Assembly (NCBI GenBank): GCA_021292105.1
Contig: CM037857.1
Location: forward strand, 35,875,581-35,939,580
Direction: 5' to 3'
Source: Anadara kagoshimensis
Taxonomy: Eukaryota; Mollusca; Bivalvia; Arcoida; Arcidae
Length of the DNA: 64,000 nt
Part shown: piece after piece, positions 44,791 through 54,802 of the stretch
Position numbering within the stretch: the first letter of the stretch is position 1
Layout of the letters: the number at the start of each line of letters is the position of its first letter
The notes under the pieces: generated by a model
Database searches by the model: none
Seen by the model: only the letters and a program-made list of their open reading frames with translations
Told to the model about the DNA's origin: nothing
Program-made: the position numbers and the translations under genes

Positions 44791-45038
44791 AATCAGGGGC
44801 ATCAGCTGAGATAATTTTTAAAGGGATATAATCTTTTTCAGCCAATTACCAAAGTTGTGATAACTGCACATGTTGGGTATAATTTATCAAATTACTTAAA
44901 ACGATCTCGCCTGTGCATGGACTCAATGAATGCTCCTAAAGCAATTAATAAATTATTAATAAGATATGATACAGAAAGTGAAAATAATGTCATTGTTATT
45001 GTTTTTTATTAGGGAAGTTAATTTAATTTATTAATATT
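44791..45038. other. duplicon spacer
   Basis: Matches 60615-60860 in the second block (GGGGCATCAGCTGAGA, ACTGCACATGT.GGGTATAAT); no coding content. Confidence 0.6.
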
Positions 45039-45040
45039 CA

Positions 45041-45950
45041 AAAACAAACATACTTATCCATTTCCGAATCACAATCCAGAAGCAAAGTAAAAACTTTGGA
45101 ACTGACAAGTTAGGTTAGAAACGTGAACTTCCACCAGGGAAGTGAGGCCGGGTGCTCCGGAAGGGTAAGCACCTCCTGTTTAGCTAGCTACACCCGTCAC
45201 GTGTGTAATCAAAATTGTGTGAAAGGAACATGGAACTATGAGACGTCAAATATATCCAAGGCAATCCTGGACACAGAGACATCAAACTTATCAACAATAC
45301 TGTGATGACGGCCATAAAACTTTTTGAGGGCCTTGATAAGCCTAGGCTTGCAATATCCCTGAGTCAACAATTTATTTGCAAGCAGCCTACTTCGTTGTAC
45401 AAAGTCCCCGTAGTGGGATCAAGCTCTACCATAGCGTATTAATTGGGAAACAAATACACCATAAGCAGGAGAAGCAGGTATATTGCTGCATAAAAAGGAA
45501 AGTTGACAATAGAAAAATTGAAGTCATCACGTTTGTCATAAAGTTTCAAATGTAGCCTTTCTTGTGCGTCATAATTCAGGTATAAGTCTAAATATGAAGC
45601 AGAACTTGAGGAATCAGTCGTGTCTTTTATTTCAAGCTCACTAGGATAGATGACATTTACATAGTCTCCAAATTTAGGATTGTTAAGAGACAGAACGTCA
45701 TCTATGTATCTGTATGTTGAGTTGAATGATTTGGCGACAGTTTTCTCTCCAGATTTAACAAGGTTCTGCATAAATTCTGCTTCGTAAGAATAAAGAAACA
45801 AATCAGCAAGCAATGGTGCACAGTTTGTACCCATTGGTATACCGATTGTTTGCTGAAATACTATATTACCAAACACAACAAATATATTATCTATCAAAAA
45901 CTCCAACATTTTGTTGATGGTATCTTCAGTATATTTTTGTTTGGAATTAA
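45041..45950 (-). pseudogene. 5'-truncated retroelement, RT fragment (minus copy)
   Basis: The minus-strand frame carries QQTIGIPMGTNCAPLLADLF, then TYRYIDDVL (the catalytic Asp-Asp box), KFGDYVNVIYPSELEIKDTT and YDKRDDFNFSIVNFPF. This is a reverse transcriptase of the GIPMGTNCAPL type widespread in marine invertebrates, most likely Penelope-like or another non-LTR group; the clade is uncertain. About 170 codons are open. The frame breaks near the 3' part, before the segment that is intact in the plus copy. The 3' tail ends AAAAACAAACATAC. Compared with unit D at about 60875, this block replaces a few bases, so it is an insertion. Confidence 0.8.
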
Positions 45951-46111
45951 AAAACATTGATCTGTCTGCGTGACTTTTTATTAAGAACGTTTATAAATGA
46001 GGATCCACCAAACGCATGGATAGTGTTATTTAAAGTACAAATGTATATGCATAATGCATATTATTATTGTTCTGTAGACAAATCAATTTGTGTGATCGCT
46101 ATACAAACAAT

Positions 46112-46881
46112 GTTCTGTGCACCATTGCTTGCTGATTTGTTTCTTTATTATTACGAAGCAGAATTTATGCAGAACCTTGTTGAATCTGGAGAGAAAACAG
46201 TCGCCAAATCATTTAACTCAACATACAGATATATAGATGACGTTTTGTCTCTTAACAATTCTTAATTTTGAAACTATGTAAATGTCATCTATCCTAGTGA
46301 GCTTGAAATAAAAGACACGACTGATTCATATGTAGACTTATACCTGAATTATGACGCACAGGAAAGGCTACATTTGAAACTTTATGACAAACGTGACTTC
46401 AATTTTTCTATTGTCAACTTTCCTTTTTTATACAGCAATATACCTGCTTCACTTGCTTATGGTGTATTTGTTTCCCAATTAATACGCTATGGTAGAGCTT
46501 GTTCCCACTACGAAGATTTTGAACAACGAAGTAGGCTGCTTGCAAATAAATTGTTGACTCAGGGATATTGCAAGCCTAGGTTTATCAAGGCCCTTAAAAA
46601 GTTTTATGGCCGTCATCACAGTATTGTTGATTAGTTTGATGTCTCTGTGTCCAGGATTGCCTTGGATATATTTGATGTCTCATAGTTCCATGTTCCTTTC
46701 ACACAATTTTGATTACACACGTGGCGGGTATAGCTAGCTGAACAGGAGGTGCTTACCCTTCCGGAGCACCCGGCCTCACTTCCCTGGTGGAAGTTCACGT
46801 GTCTACCCTAACTTGTCAGTTCCAAAGTTTTTACTTTGCTTCTGGATTGTGATTCGGAAATGGATTAGTATGTTTGTTTTT
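46112..46881 (+). pseudogene. 5'-truncated retroelement, RT fragment (plus copy)
   Basis: Begins inside the same RT (CAPLLADLF, YRYIDDVLSLNN) and runs to SQLIRYGRACSHYEDFEQRS and ALKKFYGRHHSIVD before a TAG, then the same non-coding tail as the minus copy. It lacks 15 bp near 46328 and has a TAA after LSLNNS. Unit D shows an uninterrupted site (AATGTTCTCATCCATAACAA near 61156), so this copy inserted independently and in the opposite direction. Confidence 0.8.
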
Positions 46882-47224
46882 GATCATAACAAAGATATAA
46901 AGGTCAAGTTGACAGGTCAGTGTTGTTTGTCTATACATATCCATATTCAACGAAAACCAGAAGGTGACCAGTTTGGACAGGTTCCACTATACAGTATACA
47001 TAAACTTTGTCTTTTCATTTTTGTAAATTTTTACTTTTAATTGTTTATTACTCATTTAAAAAAGGGACTGTATGTGAGGTATTGATGGGGGATCCATTGT
47101 GTAAAGCTTGCTTGTGTATAATAAGAGCAGAGGGTATATACATGAAAATACCAGTCCATGTCCAAATCACAATCCTAAAAGTAAAGAGAAAAATTTGCAA
47201 ACTGGCAAATTAAGTTTAACACAT
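46882..47224. other. duplicon spacer with FAM204A last-exon region deleted
   Basis: Aligns with 36690-37140 and 61180-61640 (AAGGTGACCAGTTTGGACAG, GGATCCATTGT), but the segment of about 120 bp that holds the FAM204A exon in unit A is missing. No gene. Confidence 0.65.
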
Positions 47225-48150
47225 GACAAAAGAAATGTAACATGGTGTTCCAGAATGGTAAACATCTCCTGATGATAAAGGTTTTAGTTGACTAGAATTA
47301 AACACGTGGATTTTCAACCGGGAAGTTAGGCCTGGTGCTCCGAAAAGAATAAACATCTCCTGGTGTTGAAGGTTTAGTTACCTAAAGTTAAACGTATAAA
47401 CACCAGGGCAGTGTGTCCGAGGGCTCCAGAAAGGTAACTATCCGATGTTGTAGGTTGGGTTGACTAGAATTAAACACGTGGATTTCCACCAACCGGGACG
47501 CTAGGCCTGGTGCTTGCTCCGGAAGAATAAACATCTCCTAGTAATGAAGGTTTAATGGGCTAGAGTTAAACACACAAAACCAAACCAGGAAAGTGAAGCA
47601 TGTTGCTCCAGAAAAATAACGATCTGATGTTAAATGTTTAGTTGCCTAGAGTTAAACACATGAAATTCCACCAGGGAAGTGAAGCCAAGTGCACCACTAG
47701 GGTAAACACATTCTGATGTGAAAGTTAAGTCGCCTAGAGTAAAATACATAAACATCCACCGTGGAAATGGGGTCTGGTGCTCCAGAAAGGTAATCACCTC
47801 CTGATATTGAAAGTTATAGTTGACTATAGTTATACACATAAACCGAGACCAGGGATGTGGGGTTCTGGTGCTCCAAGAGGGTAATCACCTCCTGATGATG
47901 TGGACGGTTTAACTGACTAGAGTTAAACAAATGAACTTTCAACAGGAAAGTGAGACTGAGTACTCCGGAAGGATAAGCACATTCTGATGTCGAAGGTTTT
48001 AGGTGACGAATGTTGAACACATAAACCGCCATTGGGAAAGTGAGGCCGATTGTCCAGAAGGTTAACCATATCCTGATGTTAAAGGTTTTAGTTGAATAGA
48101 GTTACACATATGAATTTCCACCAGGAGAGTGTTCTGGTGCTACGCAAGGG
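47225..48150. repeat. degenerate about 90-bp tandem array
   Basis: About ten units with GGTGCTCCAGAAGGGTAA, CATCTCCTGATGTTGAAGGT, TTAGTTGACTAGAGTTAAAC and CACCAGGGAAGTGAGGCC. The same family has about four units at 61640-62035 and scraps at 37140 and 52925. Confidence 0.85.
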
Positions 48151-49290
48151 TAACCACTTCCTATATCTATAAAAATTATACACACCACACGTGACGAGAA
48201 TCGCAATGTTGGCAGCAGGTGTTTGCCCTTCCAGAGTAGTCGGCCTCGTTTTCCTAAAAGAAGTTTACCTGTTGAACCAAGTTTTCAAAGTTTTAGTTTT
48301 TACTTTGCTTTTTGAATTGCGAGTTGAACATGGTTCAGTATGTTTGTGTATGTTAATTAAGGCAACAGAATGAAATCTAGATCCTTTGCATTCATGCAAG
48401 TAGTACATATAGTTTACAATGGGAAAACCTGACTGCAAATATAAAGAGAAATTCATTGTTAGTAAATATTTTCCCTAGCCGTTTGTGTGAAGAGGGTTAG
48501 AATAAATTAATTATTTAAGATAATACGGCTTGTTCTCGCGAAAATAATCACATGCGAAAAAAGTTGGTTTACAATAACTTGATTTGTTAGATTATTATTG
48601 AAATCTTTAGTATCCTTTCAGTTAGTAAGTTGGTTTAATTATTCATCTGTATATGCAAAGTTTAATACAAAGTTTTGCTACGCCTTATGACAATGTCTAT
48701 GAACATAAAAGGGTATGTTTGTATTTCAATTCTAATTTTTTTATATTTACTAGTACTTTTTAACAAATCTCAGATTCAGATGTCACGAAAATGCACCATT
48801 TAACGTCATATTTTTGTCATGTCTGGATCCCTTGGATCGCTTTCTATGCGCTTAGATGAAAAGGTTTTACTTTGCGCCTTCATGTAAAACGAACCATAAA
48901 TAATGTAACAGTGGAAAAAGAACTGACGCCTTAAGTAAATAAATAGTACGTCAACAATGGTTTATAGGGAAAAGTAAAATCTATCTGATTGGGCAATTAT
49001 GAATGTGGACGCAATTTGATTCAATATGTCACGGAATACCCAGCGTCAATTCCCTGGTGCAAGTTCACGTGTTTAATTTAATTAGTAAGTTTTCAAACTT
49101 TTTAATTTGCATCGGGGTTGTGATTAATACAAAAATAGATATGTTTATGTTTTTCAAACGAGACGGTGTTTACATCTCGCTCTTAAATATATATGAGAAC
49201 TGATTACAAAAAAATATCGATATAAACCCTGATCAACTAAATCAACTTAAGAAAAAAATACCAAAATCTAAAAATTATATAATTTGCTGG
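48151..49290. other. 3' flank of Cys-rich gene B
   Basis: No gene. Holds the ACTTTGCTTTTTGAATTGCGA repeat (48300) and GTACGTCAACAATGGTTTA (48946), which is shared with unit D (63540) but not with A or C. Confidence 0.6.
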
Positions 49291-49511
49291 CTTTTTATTT
49301 ATCAATTTGAACCATTGCTGCTAATGACCCCAACGCTGTAGCACGTGATCGACGTATTTGAAACCGTTAACATCGAAAAATCCATGACCAACATTTTAAG
49401 AAAAACGTTAACGTTAACTGATATGCTTCCATACCCAATGGAAACGATTGTCAAGCGCCAACGTTAGGGGGTATCACGTGGTACGCTGGCGAACTTCATT
49501 AACAAATCTTT

Positions 49512-49695
49512 CTAATTATACATCCTACAACAGCAGTAATTAGGTCCACAGTGGTCTGGTTTCCATGTACATCCACCGCTATGATACCTGTACACTGACA
49601 TAAATGGCCTTCCAGCATCCGGTTGTATTCTCCCTGGGTTTGGTTGAAGGATTTTGGGTCTTTTCGAAATGTGGTACGCATCAAAGCAATCTACT
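49512..49695 (-). CDS. Cys-rich copy B, exon 3
   Basis: 184 nt. The correct frame (from KVDCFDAY to CCCRMYN and TAG) is fixed by exon 2 phase. A different, longer frame on the same strand ending IIRKIC is a shadow. Confidence 0.9.
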
Positions 49696-51299
49696 CTGAA
49701 GTCAATAAAGTCGAAAACAATAATTTAAAATACTTCTTAAAATGGTGTTTTGGAATAAAATAAAAGAATTGAAGGGCAGAGTACACTGAACAGGCTGTCA
49801 ATAAAATACAGATATTTATTTCATAAATTTTAAAATCAAAATATTTCTATTAAAAATTAGTTTATAATATATAGTCGTATCTGTATTTCGGAATAATGCG
49901 TTTTATTACGGACGGCATTAACTCGCGAGGTCCGACTTGAAACATTTTATTTTGTTACTTGGCGGTCTTTATTTATCCAATGAATACAAAGTTGCACACT
50001 TAGGTTTTACCCATACTAACATTGGCAAAAAATAACTTCTCAGTCCTTGATTATAATAATAACGCGTGGAAGATATCGGATCCCGTCTGAACGCGACAGT
50101 TTGAGCAGAAAAAATGCCACTAATTGTTGTAACCGAGCGGAACTTTCGAGTAATCTATAACATCTTTTTGTATGTGTTTTGGATACCGAGGTGATTGCGA
50201 GAGAACTAGGTTTAGCAAAGTTTGCATTTTGATAAAATGTATCTAATGGTAAAGCAGACAACATACGGGTATTTTTACAATGCAATAAATAGTACTTTTT
50301 ACAACAGCTGGGGTGATTATATGTTTTGTATAAGCACAATGGTTATGCTTAAATATAACAATAAAGCAAAATTTACAATTTATCGACACAAGGGTCCTTT
50401 TGTATATGGGTATGGTCCAAATACATAACGCATTTGCGTGGCTGCAATGAGTATGATGCAAACCAGCAAGGAAAATGGTGGCTGGTCAGTGTGTCAAAGT
50501 GCCCATACATTTGGCAATCTCATCAAAATATACACACAGTTGATAGTAAGATGTAGAATTGTATGCTATGTTTTACTTACTTTGTCCTTATTCCGTTAAT
50601 CATTCTAGACATTCTAGGTATAGCTTTCCGACATATTTTATTACATCTAGGTGCTGCTCCCATCCCACCTGCACAGTTCCTTCTCACGGCGAAAACAAAA
50701 GAAGGCTTGTCCGTGGCAGAGGTACACATTGACTGGGCCATCTCATCAAAATAATTCATTGCATAAAAAGGTCTTGCTCCATAAGAAACACCCACATACA
50801 AAACTACAACTGATAAAAAGAAATAAAAAAGAAATACCCACATAAATGATAAATAACTGAAAGAAATAAAAACTTTAATTATATTATAACTAATTTTTTC
50901 TTTGATTTTAGCATTCCCCATCAGTAGTGTTCTGAAAATAATTGTAGCAAGACTTTCACAGTTTGCTTATGGACGGCCGTCGGTTAAAAGAAAACTTGTA
51001 AGTCTGGTGAAAGTCAATGAAAATAAATGGCAAATATTTTCACATCAGGATATGTATCGAGTTGGATAGGAAGCTAGACAAAAATAATGTCTTGGATCTG
51101 TTTTTTTTAATTTTTAAATGAAATATTCAAAAAATTATTATATGACATCTTTATAATTTTTTCATTATTTCATTTTTAAAACTCAAAACATTATAATATG
51201 ACAAAACCATGACTATTATGTGTAAGCTACCTGGTTAATACACATCCTCATGTATACATTACAATACATACCAAGTAGCAGACAAAGCGGCGAATTCAT
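49512..51299 (-). CDS. secreted Cys-rich protein, copy B (three exons, 146 aa, intact)
   Basis: Exon 1 51299-51272 (28 nt), exon 2 50809-50581 (229 nt), exon 3 49695-49512 (184 nt); donors GTATGT and GTAAGT, acceptors ATCAG and TTCAG; total 441 nt with TAG. Residues 1-20 are a signal peptide (MNSPLCLLLVVVLYVGVSYG) interrupted by intron 1. The mature chain of about 126 aa has ten cysteines (38, 55, 65, 69, 89, 128, 135, 140-142), with PSFVFAVRRNC, CNKICRK, KVDCFDAYHISKRP, FMSVYRYHSGGCTW and a C-terminal CGPNYCCCRMYN. It is basic and has no membrane segment beyond the signal. I do not recognise a named family. A disulfide-rich extracellular role (defence, venom-like, matrix or fertilisation) is possible, but nothing in the sequence selects one. 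Copy B differs from C mainly between residues 21-27 and 59-78, and lacks the N-I-S sequon at 94-96. Confidence 0.87.
50581..50809 (-). CDS. Cys-rich copy B, exon 2
   Basis: 229 nt, phases 1 to 2: the end of the signal peptide and the first four mature cysteines. The frame continues open upstream of the acceptor, which can mislead gene callers into a longer protein. Confidence 0.9.
51272..51299 (-). CDS. Cys-rich copy B, exon 1
   Basis: ATG plus eight codons (MNSPLCLLL) and one base, donor GTATGT. Identical protein sequence in copies A and C. Confidence 0.85.
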
Positions 51300-51365
51300 C
51301 CTTGTAGCAAATCGGAGATATTTGAACTGGTTTAATAATGAAAAAAAGTGTTTCACTTGTTTATT

Positions 51366-51375
51366 TATATATATG
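51366..51375 (-). promoter_or_regulatory. candidate TATA box, copy B
   Basis: TATATAT tract about 70 nt upstream of the ATG, aligned with the equivalent tract of copies A and C. Confidence 0.45.
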
Positions 51376-51478
51376 AAGGTGATGTGTATAATCAATCATA
51401 AACCGGATAACAAATAAATATATTTTTAATTGTCAAGTTATGCTGAAGAAAATAACATACTAATCACAATTTTATAGG

Positions 51479-51592
51479 GTTATTGAACTAATATTGTTAA
51501 ATATTGCCCCCAGTTGACTCTACATTTGTACAAGTTTGCAAATTTCGAGTCAACGAGGGACAATATTTCATAATTTCAGTTCAATAACACTT
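51479..51592. repeat. imperfect inverted repeat upstream of copy B
   Basis: Arms of about 50 bp: GTTATTGAACT...AATATTGCCCCCAGTTGACTC and its inverse GAGTCAACGAGGGACAATAT...AGTTCAATAAC around a TTTGTACAAG centre. Confidence 0.8.
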
Positions 51593-51711
51593 TTATTAAA
51601 TTTCGTTTACTTCCGACAAATATTTCATCTAAAATTCCTTTTTGTCGTATAATTCATAAACGTCACACTAGCTCTTGTAATTAAGGAATAACTGTGATAT
51701 TATTTTTTATT

Positions 51712-51869
51712 TAAGGAATGACATTTACTTTGACTGTACTGCATGGAGTTATGCAGTAGAATGGACTGTCTCAAATTAAATGAAAGCCGAAGGCTTTCAT
51801 GGTTATTTGAGACAGTCCATTCTACTGCATAACTCCATGCAGTACAGTCAAAGTAAATGTCATTACTTA
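51712..51869. repeat. near-complete hairpin with perfect 60-bp arms
   Basis: 51717-51776 is the exact reverse complement of 51805-51864 (ATGACATTTACTTTGACTGT at the outer end). An inner ATGAAAGCC/GGCTTTCAT stem closes on a three-base loop, so nearly all of 158 bp can pair. Probably a palindromic MITE. Confidence 0.95.
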
Positions 51870-51989
51870 TATTTACAATCATTTGTAACTTTTTCACATA
51901 AACACAAAATATAAACTGACATTTTAACACTTTTCATAAAAGAAAAACAACTATAACTACCTCGTTAAAAATTGACTGTTCCAACTGTC

Positions 51990-52165
51990 GGCATCATTGA
52001 CGTATCGCCGGCCACGCCCACAATGTTCCGACAAAGGCTGACATCACGGTACCAAAGCAGCGTCACGGCAACTAATGACGTACTAGTATCAGCTCGCGTG
52101 CTCCATTCAACTGCATCGAGTCATGAAGTAGAATCGAGGTCAAACACTGCATTGAAGCAAAAACA
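51990..52165. mobile_element. MITE fragment related to 27012-27223
   Basis: TTGACGTATCGCCGGCCACG with CCCACAATGTTCCGACA matches one end of the earlier MITE, followed by its GGTACC.AAGCAGCGTCACG centre; the second end is missing. Confidence 0.7.
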
Positions 52166-52194
52166 ATGTGATTGTAAATATTGTTGTGTGAAAG

Positions 52195-52905
52195 AAAACT
52201 TCTCCTCTAAAACTACTGGACAGATTTCAATGAAACTTGGTCAGAAACATGTTAGGCTAGTGCAATTCAGATTTGTTCGTAGCGTTGCCATGGCTACCAA
52301 AACTTGGTCATACTGACCTTGGGGTGCATAATTCTTAAAAAAAATCTTATTCTCGTAAACCGGACACTAGACAAAAATTCTGATGTGATATTTAGCTTCT
52401 CTGGAGTCTAAAGACTAAAGTTTGTTCATTTCGTGAAATTTGGTCGAAAAAAGGTTAACGCGTTTTTGCGTTAATTTTTTTAAAAAATGAAATAAGACTT
52501 AAATTGCAATATCTTGGTTATTTGTGAAGATAATAAAATGGGGTCTTCAGATTTGATGTCGACTTGAAAATGAGGTTAAGGTCAAAGGTCAAGGTTATGA
52601 CCTAATTTTTTTGACCTGTGATTTTAAGTATTATCTGGCAAACTATAAACTTTTTGTATTGGCATGTATATTAGAATGTAATAGATATTGATACAACGAT
52701 CATGTGATATATAGAAAAATGTCATGAGTTCAAAGGTGAAGGTCACAGATGCGAAACAATACCGAAATGGTTAATTATCTCGAAAACTATAAACGTTTTG
52801 TATAGACATATATATTAGAATATTGTTAGTATTGATGTAATGATCATTTTGATATATAGATTAAGGTAATAGGTTCAAAGGTCAAGGTCACAGATGCACA
52901 TAAAC
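52195..52905 (+). mobile_element. AGCTCACCTGA-type element, truncated copy
   Basis: Lacks the first ~200 bp of the element at 27939 but matches its 5' body (CTACTGGACAGATTTCAATG, GTTGCCATGGCTACCAAAAC) and about 1.5 core units (ATCTCGAAAACTATAAACG), with no 3' end. Confidence 0.8.
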
Positions 52906-54370
52906 CTCGACTTGGAAAAAGAATCTAGATTCTCCAGTAAGGTAATAACCTCCTGATATTGAAGGTTTAGTTGACTATACTGTTTAATTCATGCCCGGCA
53001 GAGCACATGTTTTTCAAGCTTTTAGATATGAAAATCAATAAATTTTCTATCATGTCATATACCGTTGTAAAGTATGCATTTTGTCGTAATAAATGAGCAC
53101 CAAGGTACATACTATATCTATAAAAAGTATACACACCACACGTGGTGGGAATAGCAATGTTGGCAGCAGGTGCTTACCCTTCCTGAGCACCCGGTCTTGT
53201 TTCTATCGCAAATGTTCACCTGTTCAAATTAGTTAGTCAGTTTTCAGAGTTTTAGTTTTCACTTTGCTTTTTGGATTGCGAGTTGAACATGACCAGTATG
53301 TTCATGTATGTTAATTAAGGCAACAGGATGAATTCTAGGTCTTTTGCATTCATGCAATTACATATTGTTTACGATGGGAAACACTGACTGCAAATATAAA
53401 GTACAATCCATTGTTAGTAAATTGATGTCCCTAGCTTTGTATTGTGTTTGCATTGGGTTACTTGTAGAATAAAATAATTATTATACATAAATAGGGCTAA
53501 CTGTGAGACAACCAATACAAATGTCTCAGCAAAAAAAACCCTTTTAAAGAAAAACGAAGAAAATGGAAAAAGAATAAAAATAAAAATAATGTATATCGAA
53601 CGAATATGAAATAAATATTTTTAGTACAAGCTTGATTGTTCAGATAATTGTCAAAATCTCCTGTAACACTTGAGTTAATAAGTTGTAAAACTGTATATTC
53701 AAAGTTGGGTTCGGTTTTTCTTTGCCTCTTGACAATGTTTTTGAACATTTCAGGGTATGTATGTATTTAAATTCTTTCTAGTTAACAACAAACTTCAGAT
53801 TGAGATGTCGCCAAAATGCACCATTTCACGCCATTTTTTCAAATTTGTCATCAGAAGCATGTTTGCCTGGTCCGATGGAAGCGGTTACAATTCGTTCCTT
53901 TCTACGGACTTTGTGCCTTCATGTAAAACATACCGTAAATAATGTAACATTGAAAAAAGAACCGTTGCTTTAAGTAAATAGGGAGTATTCAGCCTCACTT
54001 CCCTGGTGGAAGTTCACGTGTTTAATGTAATTGTCCAATTTTCAAAATTTTTATTTTGCTTCGCATTTGTGATAAGTACTAGATCGATATGTTTATGTTT
54101 GTTACGTCTCGCTCAAAAATATTTGAGAATAGGCCCCAGTTTCACAATCATTCCTTAGCTAAGATTTTCTTTAACTTTTAAGTTTTTACTTTGCTTCGGG
54201 GTTGTGATTAATACATAGATCGATATGTTTACATTTGATCAAACGAGTCGGTGTTTACATCTCGCTCACAAATATTTGAGAACTGATTATAAAAAATATT
54301 GTGGCATCGATATAACCACTGATAAACTAAACTAATTTCAGAAAAAAATACAAAAATCTAAAAAATATAT
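52906..54370. other. 3' flank of Cys-rich gene C
   Basis: No gene. Colinear with 37140-38460 of unit A (CTATAAAAAGTATACACACC, GCAGGTGCTTACCCTTCC, the CCTGGTCCGATGG anchor). It holds at 54131-54176 the left end of the MITE that is complete at 38111. Confidence 0.65.
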
Positions 54371-54618
54371 TCTTTACTCTCGATTTATTCAATTTATTAA
54401 TTAGAAATATTGCTGGTGATGAGTTCACCACTGTACCACGTGATCATCTTTTAACGTTTGTGCTGGTCATATTGGAAACTGTTTAAAACGAACATGAATA
54501 ACAACATTTTAAGGGAAACGGTAACAGTTATTGTTCCATACCCAATGGAAACGATTGTCCAGCGCTAACGTTAGGGGATATCACGTGGTACACTGGCGAA
54601 TTCCATTAACAAAGCCTT

Positions 54619-54802
54619 CTAATTATACATCCTACAACAGCAGTAATTAGGTCCACAGTGGTCTGGTGTCCATGTACATCCACCGCTATGATATCTGTAC
54701 ACTGACATGAATGGCTTTCCAGCATCCGGTTGTATTGCTCCTGGGTTTGGTTGAAGGATTTTGGGTCTTTTCGAAATGTTGTACGCATCAAAGCAATCTG
54801 CC
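54619..54802 (-). CDS. Cys-rich copy C, exon 3
   Basis: 184 nt, acceptor TTTTCAG; six cysteines including the terminal CCC; stop TAG. Confidence 0.9.

Larger units (their letters stand above)
36630..44800. repeat. segmental duplication unit A
   Basis: Contains in order the FAM204A last exon and 3' flank, Cys-rich gene A (minus), a foldback insertion, the 48-bp array and the 37-bp array. Anchors shared with the other units include CCTGGTCCGATGGAAGCGGT (37847), matched at 53866 in C and with mismatches at 63401 in D. Boundaries are approximate. Confidence 0.75.

Noticed and set aside
45957-46265. 102-codon frame as a separate gene
   Set aside because: Its N-terminal part is non-coding duplicon sequence fused by chance to the truncated RT copy at 46112.
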